Assembly: GCA_019359125.1 (NCBI GenBank)
Contig: JAHHHY010000008.1
Span: 248,001 to 312,000 of the forward strand
DNA length: 64,000 nucleotides
Reading direction: 5' to 3'
Source of the DNA: Pleurocapsa minor GSE-CHR-MK 17-07R
GTDB taxonomy: Bacteria > Chloroflexota > Anaerolineae > Aggregatilineales > Phototrophicaceae
This document shows, in pieces, positions 9,012 to 18,107 of this stretch (its first letter is position 1; the number at the start of each line of letters is the position of its first letter). The position numbers were made by a program, and so were the translations under genes. The notes beneath the pieces were generated by a model. It saw only the letters and a list, made by a program, of their open reading frames with translations. It did no database searches and was not told the origin of the DNA.

Positions 9012-9662
9012 TCAGCCGCGCCCTTCAGCGCGGCGCAGCGCTTCCTGCAGGCGATGCTGCTGGATGGTCGTGGTCAGGTCGCCGCGTGTGCGCTCCAGCA
9101 CGGCGCGCACGGCATCGGTGCGGCGGCGCAGGTCGCCAGTGATGGCATCGGGGAAGTCAAAGGTGATGAGCTGGTCGTAGATAGCATCCATCCAGTCGAG
9201 CAGGCGGCCTGCCTCGCGGGAGGCGACACTTGCGCCGTCTTCGCTGCTGGTTTCTTCCCGGCGCAGGATGTCGAGGATGAAGCGGCGCAGCTCGGTGGCG
9301 GCCTCGGCCAGGCCGTTCAGATACACCGCGCCATCGACTGATAAATCGGCCGGGGTGGGCAGCTCCAGCCCGCGCACGATGGCGTGCGTGGCAAAAGCCT
9401 CCACCACCTCTTTGAGCGCGTCGAGGGTATAACCGCTGTGTGCCAGATCGGGATAATCCGCCACGGTGGCGCGCAGGGTATCGGCCTGAGCCCGCACGGT
9501 GACGAGTTTTGCTTCGGCGTCGGCCCATTCGCGCCGATGCACCGCGCGAATCGCCTCGGCACAGCTGCGAATCAGCTCGCGCGAGCGCGCAATCGCGGCG
9601 TCACGGGCGGCATTCTTGGTCACAAAATCGGTGCGGATGCCCTCTGTAATCGAATCCAGCAT
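9012..9662 (-). CDS. Translin family protein
   Basis: 216 aa, almost wholly helical. The layout follows translin/TRAX: a helical hairpin with conserved Arg/Glu (ARSRELIRSCAEAIRAVHR), a middle YLNGLAEAATELRRFILD segment that matches the translin core YxxGxxxLxxELxRxxxN, and the C-terminal DFPDAITGDLRRRTDAVRAVLERTRGDLT block known from archaeal translins. Eukaryotic translin binds RNA/DNA as an octamer and with TRAX cuts RNA passenger strands; TRAX catalysis needs acidic residues in the middle helix, and E at TELRR could be one. Function in bacteria is not established. Cotranscribed with the secreted protein downstream. Confidence 0.82.
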   Translation of the reverse strand: MLDSITEGIRTDFVTKNAARDAAIARSRELIRSCAEAIRAVHRREWADAEAKLVTVRAQADTLRATVADYPDLAHSGYTLDALKEVVEAFATHAIVRGLELPTPADLSVDGAVYLNGLAEAATELRRFILDILRREETSSEDGASVASREAGRLLDWMDAIYDQLITFDFPDAITGDLRRRTDAVRAVLERTRGDLTTTIQQHRLQEALRRAEGRG

Positions 9663-9786
9663 ACGTCCTCGTTGGGCCTGTGCGCCGCGTGGGTGAGCCG
9701 GGCCATGATGGACCCACCTGTCATTAACTATTCTCCCCTAGTTTACGGTACTATCCCTGAAACTGCGAAAAAGGGAGCATCCGACT

Positions 9787-10590
9787 ATGCGTTTGGCCGT
9801 CTTTTCCGATATCCACGGTAATCTGCACGCATTTCAGGCCGCGCTGGCTGATTTTGAGGCGCGTGGTCGCGCGGACAACATCTGGTTTCTGGGCGACTAT
9901 GCCGCCTTTGGCACCCGCCCCGCCGACTGTGTCCGCATCGTGCGTGAGATGATTGCCGCGGCGGATGCGGATGAATCGACGAAAGGCACGATCCGCTACA
10001 TCCGTGGCAACACCGACCGCTATCTGGTCACCGGAGAGCGCCCCGCCCAGGATCCGATCACCGAAGCGGACAAGCTGGCGCGCGCGATCAAAGGCCTGCA
10101 GGCCATCCATGATGCCCTGATGTGGGGCACCAGCCAGCTCACCTTTGCCGACTACGAATTCCTGATGAAGCTGGGCACCGACTGCGAGCTGTATGTGCCG
10201 GGCTTCGGCAATATCGTCGGCTATCACGGCACGCCGGGCGACGATGAAGGCCGCGTGCTGGCGCCGGATGCCGACGAGGAAGTCGCCAGCGACGCGCTGC
10301 TCATCCGCGAGGGTCGGCTGGGCATCGGCGGGCATATTCATGTGCAGATGGACCGCATGCTGCGCAATGGCTGGCGCGCGGTCAACGTGGGCAGCGTCGG
10401 CCTGTCGTATGACCAGCCGGGCTTTGCCCAGTACGGCTATTTCACGTTTGAGAATGGCGGCATGACGGTCGAGCTGCGTTCTGTGCCGTATGACATTGAA
10501 GCGGCTGCTGCCGATATTCGCGCGGTCAGTTACCCGGAAAGCTCGGTTAAATTTGCCGAGATGCGCCTGCGTCAGACGAAGATGGGCTAA
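9787..10590 (+). CDS. Calcineurin-like metallophosphoesterase
   Basis: 267 aa. The metallophosphatase signature is complete: SDIHGNL at residues 7-13, FLGDYAAFG (GDxxxxG) near 37, RGNTD near 74, a GYHGTPGDD histidine and GGHIHVQ for the last metal site. This is the YfcE/DUF2437-like group that cuts phosphodiesters with two metal ions. Substrate unknown. A small gene follows after only 5 bp, so the two are likely one transcript. Confidence 0.88.
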   Translation: MRLAVFSDIHGNLHAFQAALADFEARGRADNIWFLGDYAAFGTRPADCVRIVREMIAAADADESTKGTIRYIRGNTDRYLVTGERPAQDPITEADKLARAIKGLQAIHDALMWGTSQLTFADYEFLMKLGTDCELYVPGFGNIVGYHGTPGDDEGRVLAPDADEEVASDALLIREGRLGIGGHIHVQMDRMLRNGWRAVNVGSVGLSYDQPGFAQYGYFTFENGGMTVELRSVPYDIEAAAADIRAVSYPESSVKFAEMRLRQTKMG

Positions 10591-10595
10591 CCGCC

Positions 10596-11234
10596 ATGCC
10601 AAAGCGTGCGCAATTTTTCAGTGAGCTGGGCGGCGAGGGCCAGTATGGGGTGCTGCTCGTCAGCCAGATTGGCGGCGCGCCCGGCGAGATTCAGTTTCTG
10701 GTCGAGACGGCCGAATATGACGCGTCGGTCGAGGGCCTGCGCCCCAAAAACGGCTATATCATCCGGGCGCTGGGCGTGCGCGAAAGCCGGGCGTCGGTCG
10801 GCGTGTTTGCCCATGCCGCCCTGGCCGCCGATCATCCGCTGCTCTATCACCATAATCACCCGCGCCTGACCGTCTCGTTCACAGGAACGCCCGCTAGCGT
10901 GAGCGATCTGGCGCTGGATTTGTCGCAGGCCTATGTGAGTACCTTCCTGGAATGGCGGCATCTGGTCGAGATGCCGGAGGACTTCAACCGGACGATGCCG
11001 CTGATCGACCTGCTGGCATCCGGCGGCGGGGTGCTGGGCACGATGCCGCGCCCGCTGGCCAACCGCGTCACGCGCCTGCTGGAGCGCCACGGCCTGACGG
11101 TGACCACGGAGGGCGGGCCTGAGCCGGAAAAGCAGGATGACCACGGGCGCTCGACGCAGTATCAGGTGCTCATGCTCGATCACTCGTATGTGATTGCGCT
11201 CGATTTTTCGTTTGACGCGATGCGCCGCTCCTGA
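10596..11234 (+). CDS. Hypothetical protein
   Basis: 212 aa, soluble, no signal peptide. I do not recognise the family. It starts 5 bp after the phosphoesterase stop and ends 16 bp before the SDR gene, so all three genes are probably one operon. A short HHNHPR motif (residues about 84-89) in the N-terminal half could bind metal, and the C-terminal 60 residues are a separate helix-rich stretch followed by strand (YQVLMLDHSYVIALDFSF). Base composition matches its neighbours, so this is a resident gene rather than an import. Confidence 0.7.
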   Translation: MPKRAQFFSELGGEGQYGVLLVSQIGGAPGEIQFLVETAEYDASVEGLRPKNGYIIRALGVRESRASVGVFAHAALAADHPLLYHHNHPRLTVSFTGTPASVSDLALDLSQAYVSTFLEWRHLVEMPEDFNRTMPLIDLLASGGGVLGTMPRPLANRVTRLLERHGLTVTTEGGPEPEKQDDHGRSTQYQVLMLDHSYVIALDFSFDAMRRS

Positions 11235-11250
11235 GAGAGGATGAATCCCT

Positions 11251-12000
11251 ATGAACCTGATGACTCACACAGTGCTGGTGACCGGCGGGGCCAGCGGTAT
11301 GGGTGCTGCCGTGGTGCGCCGCTTTGCCGCGGGCGGGGCCAATGTCGTCATCCTGGACAGCAACGGCGAAAAGGCCAGCGCGCTGGCGGCTGAGCTGGGC
11401 GAAAAGGCATTTGCCGCCGAGGCCGATATCACCAGCGAGAGCATGATGCAGGCCGCGATCGGCCAGGCAGTCGAGCGATTTGGCGGGCTGCATATCACAG
11501 TTTGCTGCGCGGGCATCGATATGTCGCTGCGCACGATGACGAAGAATGGCGTGCATCCGCTGGATGTATTCGAGGAAGTCATCCGCATCAACCTGCTGGG
11601 CACCTTCAACGTGGTGCGGCTGAGCGCGGCGCAAATGGCGAAAAATGAGCCGGACGAGAATGGCGAACGCGGCGTCATCGTGATGACCGCCAACAGCGCG
11701 GCATTCGACGGCGGGGCGGGCCAGGCGGCCTATGCGGCCAGCAAGGGGGGCATCGTCAGCATGACGCTGCCTATCTCGCGCGATCTGGCCCGCGAGGGCA
11801 TCCGCGTGTGCACGATTTCCCCGCGTCAGGCCGATGCCACGCCTAATCTGGCCGTCGAGGCGCTGCCGGCAGAATTTCCCGACACGCCGCCGTCGTTCCT
11901 GCGCCTGAACAAGTCGGAAGAGCTGGCCCAGCTGGCGCAGCACATTGTCGAGAACCCCGCCATGTCTGGCGAGACGATCCGCGTGGGCATGAAGGCCTGA
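11251..12000 (+). CDS. SDR oxidoreductase, 3-hydroxyacyl-CoA dehydrogenase type II-like
   Basis: 249 aa classical short-chain dehydrogenase. The Rossmann glycine motif TGGASGMG follows the first strand, an Asp (ILDS) ends the second strand and favours NAD(H) over NADP(H), and YAASKGG carries the catalytic Tyr and Lys with Ser in the NSAAFDGG strand before it. CAGI replaces NNAG. The stretches FDGGAGQAAYAASKGGIV, SRDLAREGIRVCTISP and MAKNEPDENGERGVI match HSD17B10 (HADH2), which oxidises 3-hydroxyacyl-CoA in fatty acid and isoleucine degradation. The loop after CTISPRQAD diverges. AGAGGA upstream gives a good ribosome site. Confidence 0.85.
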   Translation: MNLMTHTVLVTGGASGMGAAVVRRFAAGGANVVILDSNGEKASALAAELGEKAFAAEADITSESMMQAAIGQAVERFGGLHITVCCAGIDMSLRTMTKNGVHPLDVFEEVIRINLLGTFNVVRLSAAQMAKNEPDENGERGVIVMTANSAAFDGGAGQAAYAASKGGIVSMTLPISRDLAREGIRVCTISPRQADATPNLAVEALPAEFPDTPPSFLRLNKSEELAQLAQHIVENPAMSGETIRVGMKA

Positions 12001-12054
12001 TGGTTCGGGATGCAGGGTTGAATACAGGGACACAGCCTTGTGTCCCTGTTCAGG

Positions 12055-13785
12055 CTACCACCGGCGCTCGACCTCACCCGTCGCTATATTGACCGCCCAT
12101 AATCCCCAGTTTTCGGGCTCGACCTGAAATCCGTATCCAAGATAGGCCAGGAAAACCTCGTTTGTCTCCCACCTGAAAAACCTAAATTCACTGGGCAGCT
12201 CGTCTCCGGTGAGCGTGATCTCAGTGGGTTCATCCCCATTTACAGGAACAAGGAACAGGCTCGAAGTCGTGTTGCTGTCCTGTCGTGCATACCGGACTGC
12301 CACAATGGCGAGGCTGTCGGGTGTCCACACCACGATCACGGTGCGTGTGTCTACCGGGTCTGCCAGCTCACCCGTTTCAATGGTGAGGATCTTAGTCCAA
12401 CCGGTTGGATTGCCAAGATAGACCCTTGGCGCTTCCGTTTGCACGGATTCGTATTCAAGGCCGTCCATCCAGAACTGTGTTCCGTCGGGCGATAATGCGG
12501 TGTCGCGCAGATCAACCTCCAGCGGCGTACGCATCACCTCGCGCAGGTTGCCCTCACGAAGATCGACGGCGTACAGCCGGTATTCGACTGCCGTTCCCAG
12601 CTGATCTCGCGACCCGTTTTGCTGAACATACAGGATTGTGTCGCCATCCGGCAACCAATCCACCCACGTGCGGGTGGTGAATCCCTCCGTCACAGCGCGG
12701 AATCCGCCGCCCTCTGCATTGATGATGCCCACCTGCTGGCCAGTGGCAATCGCAATCCGAAGGCCGTCCGGGGACCAGTCTGCATAGCTGACATTGACAC
12801 CCTGCGTCAGCACGCGCCTTTCACTGCCATCCAGCCGCAGTCGAAACAGCGTCTCGAAGGACCGGCCGTCGGAACTGCGCTCGTCGGTGTAGAGCAGATA
12901 TTGACCGTCCGGAGAAATGACCAACTGGTTATCAAAGTCAAAAATCGTGGACGAGAATGTTTTCCATGCTGGAACATTACCGATGTAATCGAGCACGCAC
13001 GGGTCATCCCCATCAGGCGCACGAGTGACGATATAGTCGCCTAAGCGGAAGGCAAAGCGATCCCCTTGCGCCGGGCAAACTGCCAGGAGGGTGCGACTGA
13101 AACGGTTTCTGTCTGCCTCCCCATCGATCGCCCAGCCGACTGTCCCGCCTGGCGTCTCGACCTGCCACCAGCGCAGGCCATCCACTTCCTGTGGGCCATC
13201 GACAATCGTCAGCACGTCCCCTTCTGAAGCCTGCCGAACGGGCGCGCCGTTCAGCCCAGGTTCTGCCCTCATGATGAGGGAAAGCGCCCCTGCATCGGGA
13301 TCGTCGTTAATGACGCGCACCTGCGCCCCCACGGCCAGCACATTGACCGCGTCAAGTGGTGCGACAAAGTGAGCCGCAGGCGCGAAAACAGGCTCTGAAG
13401 TGGGCGTTGGCGGCGCTTGTGTGTTCTCGATGGCGGGCACTTCATACGGCTCAAGCCAGTACTCTGTACCGGTTCCGTCTACCGTCCAGCCCGTGAGTGC
13501 GCCGTACTCAACCTGCCACCAATTGAAGCCATCAGCACAGACCGGGCCATCAAGCACCTGAAAGACTTCGCCGCCAGGAATGGTGCCCGTCAGTGCGCCA
13601 GCACGGCTGGGCATATCGCGGACGTTATTGGGATCGCCAGGCAGTACGCGGGCAGTCTCCCCGATGATGAGCTGGGGGAGGGGCGCGCCGGTGCAGTCAG
13701 GATTTTCCTGGGCTGCGATGCTCAAATTGCTGGCAAGTACCAGGAATCCAAGCACAACAATTTTCGGGACGTACAGATTACGCAT
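12055..13785 (-). CDS. Exported SH3-domain and PD40 beta-propeller protein
   Basis: I set the start at 13785 because AAGGAG lies 9 nt before this ATG and the protein then begins with a signal peptide (MRNLYVPKIVVLGFLVLASN, cleavage near IAAQE). Two bacterial SH3 modules follow (about 30-115 and 150-235; each has WWQVE...GWxxDG), a form that binds cell-wall peptides. The C-terminal 330 residues carry TolB/PD40 repeats (LSPDGTQFWMDG, SPDGQYLLYTDE, WSPDGLRIAIAT), so a beta-propeller on the outside of the cell. No enzyme motif is visible; likely a cell-surface sensor or scaffold. 576 aa. Confidence 0.85.
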   Translation of the reverse strand: MRNLYVPKIVVLGFLVLASNLSIAAQENPDCTGAPLPQLIIGETARVLPGDPNNVRDMPSRAGALTGTIPGGEVFQVLDGPVCADGFNWWQVEYGALTGWTVDGTGTEYWLEPYEVPAIENTQAPPTPTSEPVFAPAAHFVAPLDAVNVLAVGAQVRVINDDPDAGALSLIMRAEPGLNGAPVRQASEGDVLTIVDGPQEVDGLRWWQVETPGGTVGWAIDGEADRNRFSRTLLAVCPAQGDRFAFRLGDYIVTRAPDGDDPCVLDYIGNVPAWKTFSSTIFDFDNQLVISPDGQYLLYTDERSSDGRSFETLFRLRLDGSERRVLTQGVNVSYADWSPDGLRIAIATGQQVGIINAEGGGFRAVTEGFTTRTWVDWLPDGDTILYVQQNGSRDQLGTAVEYRLYAVDLREGNLREVMRTPLEVDLRDTALSPDGTQFWMDGLEYESVQTEAPRVYLGNPTGWTKILTIETGELADPVDTRTVIVVWTPDSLAIVAVRYARQDSNTTSSLFLVPVNGDEPTEITLTGDELPSEFRFFRWETNEVFLAYLGYGFQVEPENWGLWAVNIATGEVERRW

Positions 13786-13978
13786 CAGGGATTGCTCCTT
13801 CATACGGGAATTGGGCATTCACTCAAGCAGCAATGAATCCATAGCGGCTCACGCTGAGGACTATGTACAATTTACTGTAAGGGCTATAGTCTGGACAATA
13901 GCCTCAAAGGATGACTATGACGACTATTCGTGGCCATGAATCTGCTGAATACGTGCGCGTGGGGATGAAGGAATGACG

Positions 13979-14845
13979 ATGCAGGGGATTCTGGTTGAAT
14001 TTGGCGGACATGGTCCGACGCTGAACCTGGCCATCGCGAATGGCTTCCCCCCGCTGACGTACTGGCCGCTGCTGGAGCCGCTAATGGACCGCGTGCATGC
14101 GGTGTCGCTGCTGCCGCGCCCGCTGTGGCCCGACCCACCACCCCCGCCGCCGGACGAGGCCTGGCCTGATACCTGGCACGAGGTGGCGCAGGATATCGTG
14201 GATGGTATCGAGCATTACCGGCTGGGGCCTGTGATCGGCGTTGGCCACAGCATCGGCGGATCAGCCACGCTGATGGCAGCGGCGCGCAGGCCGGACCTGT
14301 TCAGCGCGCTCATCCTGCTTGACCCGGCGATTTTCGACCCGGACTGGTTTGCGGCCATCGATGCCGGACGCGCCGCCGGGCATATCGCGCGCACGCCGAT
14401 TTCCGAGGGCGCACGCAAACGGCGGACAGCGTTCCCCACCCGACAGGATGCGTTTGACTACTGGCGCAAGCGGCCGCTGTTCTCCGACTGGAGCGACGAG
14501 GCACTGTGGCTGTATACCGAGGCCTCGACCGTGCCGTCTGGCGATGGCTTTGTGCTGGCGTGGGACGTGGGCTGGGAAGCGCACTATTTCGAGTCGATTT
14601 ATACGGGCACGTATGCGCTGCTTCAGGAGATGGCCCCGCGCCTGCCCATACTGATCGTGCGCGGCGGCCTGAGCGATACGTTTAATGCCCGTGCGGCCGC
14701 CCATGTGCGGCAGATCGCGCCCGACGTGCATTATGCCGAAGTAGCCGACGGTGGGCATTTATTCCCGCAGTCGCATCCGGCCCAGGCCGCAGACATCATC
14801 GGGCCGTGGCTGACTGGCCATGTACCGGGCATTCGCCAGGGCTGA
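13979..14845 (+). CDS. Alpha/beta hydrolase
   Basis: The nucleophile elbow GVGHSIGGSATLMAA is clear (Ser in G-H-S-I-G), with the catalytic Asp probably in LSDTFNA and His in DGGHLFPQS. It lacks a signal peptide, so it is cytoplasmic. The start at ATG 13979 (288 aa) is preferred over the ATG at 13973 because GAAGGA lies 6 nt upstream of the former. The oxyanion side HGPTLNLAIANGF resembles plant-style esterase/epoxide hydrolase-like proteins, but the acyl substrate cannot be told. Confidence 0.85.
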   Translation: MQGILVEFGGHGPTLNLAIANGFPPLTYWPLLEPLMDRVHAVSLLPRPLWPDPPPPPPDEAWPDTWHEVAQDIVDGIEHYRLGPVIGVGHSIGGSATLMAAARRPDLFSALILLDPAIFDPDWFAAIDAGRAAGHIARTPISEGARKRRTAFPTRQDAFDYWRKRPLFSDWSDEALWLYTEASTVPSGDGFVLAWDVGWEAHYFESIYTGTYALLQEMAPRLPILIVRGGLSDTFNARAAAHVRQIAPDVHYAEVADGGHLFPQSHPAQAADIIGPWLTGHVPGIRQG

Positions 14846-14891
14846 GCGCAGTCCCGACTCTTAAAATGACTTCTTTTACAGGAAAGGCAGG

Positions 14892-15971
14892 ATGAGCGCG
14901 ATGCCACTGGCCAATATCACCACCATTGAGCGCCATATTCTCGACCAGCAGAAACGGTTTCCGTCTGCCACGGGCGAATTTACCGAGCTGCTGTATGACA
15001 TCGCGCTGGCCGCCAAGATGATCGCCCGCGAGACCACCCGCGCCGGGCTGGCCAATATCCTGGGGGAAAGCGAAGGCACCAATTTCTATGGCGAACGCCA
15101 GCAGAAGCTGGATGTGTATGCCGACGAAGTCATCATGAGCCTGAACGAAGGCACGCAGCGCCTGTGCGCGATGGCCAGCGAGGAACATGATGATCTGATC
15201 GAGATTCCGACTCAGTTTGGCCTGGGCAAGTATGTGCTGCTGTTCGACCCGCTGGATGGCAGCAGCAATATCGACGTGAATGTGAGCGTGGGTACCATCT
15301 TCGCCATTCACCGGCGCGTGACGCCGTCCGGACAAGGCACAATGGCCGATGTCTTGCAGGCGGGGCGCAGGCTGGTGGCTGCGGGCTATGTCATTTACGG
15401 CTCCAGCACCATGATGGTGTATTCAGCCGGGCAGGGCGTGCATGGCTTCACGCTCGATCCGGCGCTGGGCGAGTTTCTGCTCAGCCACCCCGATATCCGC
15501 GTGCCAGACACGGCCAAATTCTACAGCGCCAATCAGGGCAACGAACGTTACTGGACTGACGGCGTGCGTGGTTTTACGCGCTGGCTTCAGGGGATGGACC
15601 CGGATGACCCGCGCAAGCCGCTGTCCGGCCGCTATATCGGCTCGCTGGTGACGGATTTCCACCGCAATTTGCTTCAGGGCGGGGTGTTCTATTATCCGGC
15701 CGACAGCCGCGAAGGCGCGCCTTATGGCAAGATGCGGCTGATGTTCGAGGCGCAGGCGATGGCCTATCTGGCACAGCATGCCGGGGCGTATGCGTCTGAT
15801 GGCATTGGGGATATTCTGGACGTGGTGCCGCACTCGCTGCACCAGCGCACGCCCGTGTTTGTGGGCAACCGCGACCTGGTGGAGCGCGCGGAGGCCTTTA
15901 TTCGGGCGTCAGACGCGGACTGGCTGGAAACGTTCGGGGCGTATCGCGCTAGGTCAGCAGCGGGCGGCTGA
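14892..15971 (+). CDS. fbp: Fructose-1,6-bisphosphatase, class I
   Basis: 359 aa. Diagnostic class I FBPase blocks are present: SEEHDD, the metal-binding [15 protein letters not shown] motif, YGSSTMMVY, and the substrate-binding ...[17 protein letters not shown] with [20 protein letters not shown] near the end. It removes the 1-phosphate from fructose-1,6-bisphosphate in gluconeogenesis, using Mg ions. GGAAAGGCAGG upstream of ATG 14892 is an ample ribosome site. It ends inside the convergent PAP2 gene by 23 bp. Confidence 0.95.
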   Translation: MSAMPLANITTIERHILDQQKRFPSATGEFTELLYDIALAAKMIARETTRAGLANILGESEGTNFYGERQQKLDVYADEVIMSLNEGTQRLCAMASEEHDDLIEIPTQFGLGKYVLLFDPLDGSSNIDVNVSVGTIFAIHRRVTPSGQGTMADVLQAGRRLVAAGYVIYGSSTMMVYSAGQGVHGFTLDPALGEFLLSHPDIRVPDTAKFYSANQGNERYWTDGVRGFTRWLQGMDPDDPRKPLSGRYIGSLVTDFHRNLLQGGVFYYPADSREGAPYGKMRLMFEAQAMAYLAQHAGAYASDGIGDILDVVPHSLHQRTPVFVGNRDLVERAEAFIRASDADWLETFGAYRARSAAGG

Positions 15972-16596
15972 TCAGGTACATCACCAGCGTGGCGCTGCCC
16001 CCAAGGATGCCCCCGGCGACGACCTGCGCCACGGTGTGGCGATTGAGCTTGATGCGGGCAATCCCGACCACCGGAATCAGCGGCGAGAGCACCAGCGCCG
16101 GCACCAGGCCGTACAACGCGCCGGTAATCACCACTGCGCCAGTGATGCTCATCGAGTGCATGCTGATCTGCCAGCGCAGCGTAATCACCAGCATGATGCC
16201 GATCTGCAGCAGCGTGAAGATGGCCAGCAGCGGCAGCAGGCTGGGCGCGCCCAGCACGGTCAGCACCAGCCATGCCAGGCTCGTGCCCAGCAGCGACACC
16301 AGGAATGGCTTCACGCGCTGCTCGCGCACCTGCATGTGCATGTCGGTGATGTGGCCGCGCATGACCATGATGCCAATGTAGACTGCCGGAAAAATGCATA
16401 CGAGGATGGTGTAGATCAGGCCCCAGATGATGGTCTGTTCCAGCGATCCGGATACGCGGGCTGCGATCGGGAAGGCGACCACTCCCCAGATGACGGGCGG
16501 GCTGAGCAGGTCTGAGATGATGCGCGCCCAGGTGCGGCGGGCTTCGACGGCGGTGTGCGATTCGGGCGTGATGGGACGTGTTTGGTTCATAGACAT
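15949..16596 (-). CDS. PAP2-like membrane phosphatase family protein
   Basis: A 215 aa membrane protein with about six helices. The PAP2 catalytic pieces are recognisable: a Lys-rich turn (REQRVKPFL), [11 protein letters not shown] standing for PSGH, and [20 protein letters not shown] as SRxxxxxHxxxD with the last acid replaced by Q. Because the final Asp is missing, catalysis is uncertain; these Chloroflexi forms may be non-enzymatic lipid-binding relatives. Start ATG 16596 or the adjacent GTG 16599. Ends overlap the end of fbp by 23 bp. Confidence 0.72.
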   Translation of the reverse strand: MSMNQTRPITPESHTAVEARRTWARIISDLLSPPVIWGVVAFPIAARVSGSLEQTIIWGLIYTILVCIFPAVYIGIMVMRGHITDMHMQVREQRVKPFLVSLLGTSLAWLVLTVLGAPSLLPLLAIFTLLQIGIMLVITLRWQISMHSMSITGAVVITGALYGLVPALVLSPLIPVVGIARIKLNRHTVAQVVAGGILGGSATLVMYLISRPLLT

Positions 16597-16712
16597 CACT
16601 ATATCATACCCAATTTATGACAAAGATTAAGGCCCGTTGAAATCTCCGTGTGAAAGTCGTGGGCGAAGCGCAGATTTGTGCCGCCGCACCTGCGTACAGG
16701 TCAAAATCGCTG

Positions 16713-16741
16713 TTGTCAGAATAGAACAAATGAGCTATTAT
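16713..16741 (+). promoter_or_regulatory. Promoter of the transglycosylase gene
   Basis: TTGTCA (16713-16718) and TATTAT (16736-16741) are spaced by 17 bp and lie 40 bp upstream of the ATG at 16781. Confidence 0.55.
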
Positions 16742-16780
16742 CGGAGGTAGAAACCGAACAGAACAGAACGGAAAAAGCAC

Positions 16781-17635
16781 ATGGCTGCTGTTTCGGCACA
16801 TCCGCGCCGGCAGGTGGGGCGCGCCACGTCTGCATCCCGAAAATCACCCAAAAAGAAGTCGCCAGCGCGCAAGCCGGGGCGGCGTCGGCGTCCCCAGCCC
16901 CTGGCGCGTTTATTGCGTCCTGTCACGCGATTCCGTACACAGGTGCGTCATCTGCTTGGTGGGCTGCTGAAGATTCCGATAGCCCGGCAGATGGCGCGCA
17001 CGCTGTCTTTTGCCGCCATCGTGATTGGCGTGCCATTTGGCCTGCAGCAGACGCAGGCGACCTGGCGGCCGCTGCTGGAGCGCTGGACGACGGCTGTCAA
17101 TGCGCCCGGCACGAACCTCACATCGGCGTCATACACAGGGGCGATTGCGCCGCTGTTCACCCCGGAGATCCAGCGCTGGTCGGGCGATATCACGCGCTGG
17201 GCGTCGCAGCACGGCGTCGACCCGAACTTGCTGGCCACGGTCATGCAGATTGAGTCGTGTGGCGACTCGGACATTGCCAGCTCGGCGGGCGCGCAGGGCC
17301 TGTTTCAGGTGATGCCGTTCCATTTTTCGACCGGCGAAGTGATGACCGACCCGGAGACCAATGCCCGTCGTGGCGGCGACTTTCTGGCGTTTTGCATGGA
17401 CTATGCCGAGGGCAACAGCTTTCTGGCGCTGGCCTGCTATAACGGCGGGCCGTCGGTCGTGAACCGCGACTTTTCCACCTGGCCACACGAGACCCAACGC
17501 TATTATGTGTGGGGCGGCAGCATCTATAACGATGCGCGGGCGGGCGCGGCATCCAGCGGCAGCTTGCAGGCGTGGCTGGACGCGGGTGGCGCTGGACTGT
17601 GCGCGATTGCGCGGCAGGATGTGTTAGCGCGTTGA
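16781..17635 (+). CDS. Membrane-anchored lytic transglycosylase (SLT domain)
   Basis: 284 aa. The first 60 residues are strongly basic (KKKSPARKPGRRRRPQ), followed by one helix (about 70-90) that anchors the protein with its C-terminus outside. The SLT domain runs from about 130: GVDPNLLATVMQIESCGD contains the catalytic Glu, then SSAGAQGLFQVMPFHF and the conserved ACYNGGPSVV core. It cleaves peptidoglycan between MurNAc and GlcNAc, producing anhydro-MurNAc. There is no LysM domain. Its last codons overlap the convergent small gene by 12 bp. Confidence 0.9.
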   Translation: MAAVSAHPRRQVGRATSASRKSPKKKSPARKPGRRRRPQPLARLLRPVTRFRTQVRHLLGGLLKIPIARQMARTLSFAAIVIGVPFGLQQTQATWRPLLERWTTAVNAPGTNLTSASYTGAIAPLFTPEIQRWSGDITRWASQHGVDPNLLATVMQIESCGDSDIASSAGAQGLFQVMPFHFSTGEVMTDPETNARRGGDFLAFCMDYAEGNSFLALACYNGGPSVVNRDFSTWPHETQRYYVWGGSIYNDARAGAASSGSLQAWLDAGGAGLCAIARQDVLAR

Positions 17636-18025
17636 TGCCCCGCGCCCCATGCGCCGCTGCCGTTTGATGAGGGCGAGGGCTTTGGCGTAGTCGGGCACGA
17701 AAAAAACCCGGCTGTTCCGCGAGGGATGCATGCGCATATACATCTGCGCAAACGAGAAGATTTCGTCGCTGGCCCCTGCCAGGATACGCATGGCCACCTT
17801 GCTGCCTGTGCGCGTGAAATGCAGGTTGGCCATGGTGTCGTTGTCAAATGGGATGGTGGGGCAAGGCGACCAGTCGGAAATCCAGGCCACGCCGCCGGAA
17901 CTTTCGTTCAGCATGGCGTCTGCCTGGTCCAGCATGGCGTTATAGTCTTCAATCGTGAAGGGGAGTTCGTGGCGCACATGCACGATAGTGTGCGCCTCAT
18001 CGGCCCAGCGAATGGTCAATGGCAT
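17624..18025 (-). CDS. Small SpoIIAA/STAS-like protein
   Basis: 133 aa, no signal peptide. It is similar in plan to the next gene on the same strand: an opening strand pair ending in H-[EY]-x-x-[FL]-P-x-[TF], a helix with W/Y-x-D-x-L, then an IVN/AWISDWSP strand and a helix with RPK/TGSKVAMR. This alternation of strand and helix fits the STAS/SpoIIAA fold, but the serine phosphorylation site could not be identified. With its neighbour it forms a tandem paralogue pair 82 bp apart. Probably a regulatory or binding protein; function unknown. Confidence 0.6.
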   Translation of the reverse strand: MPLTIRWADEAHTIVHVRHELPFTIEDYNAMLDQADAMLNESSGGVAWISDWSPCPTIPFDNDTMANLHFTRTGSKVAMRILAGASDEIFSFAQMYMRMHPSRNSRVFFVPDYAKALALIKRQRRMGRGASTR

Positions 18026-18107
18026 ACTGTATACAAACCTGCAAATCGGGTTATCGAAGATTCAATGCAGGCGATTATAAAGGTTGGGTTTACGAATTGC
18101 ACAAAGC

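Noticed and set aside
13884-13905. Dyad GGCTAT...ATAGCC between divergent genes
   Set aside because: Only 6 bp arms and no repeat elsewhere; could be chance or a minor operator.
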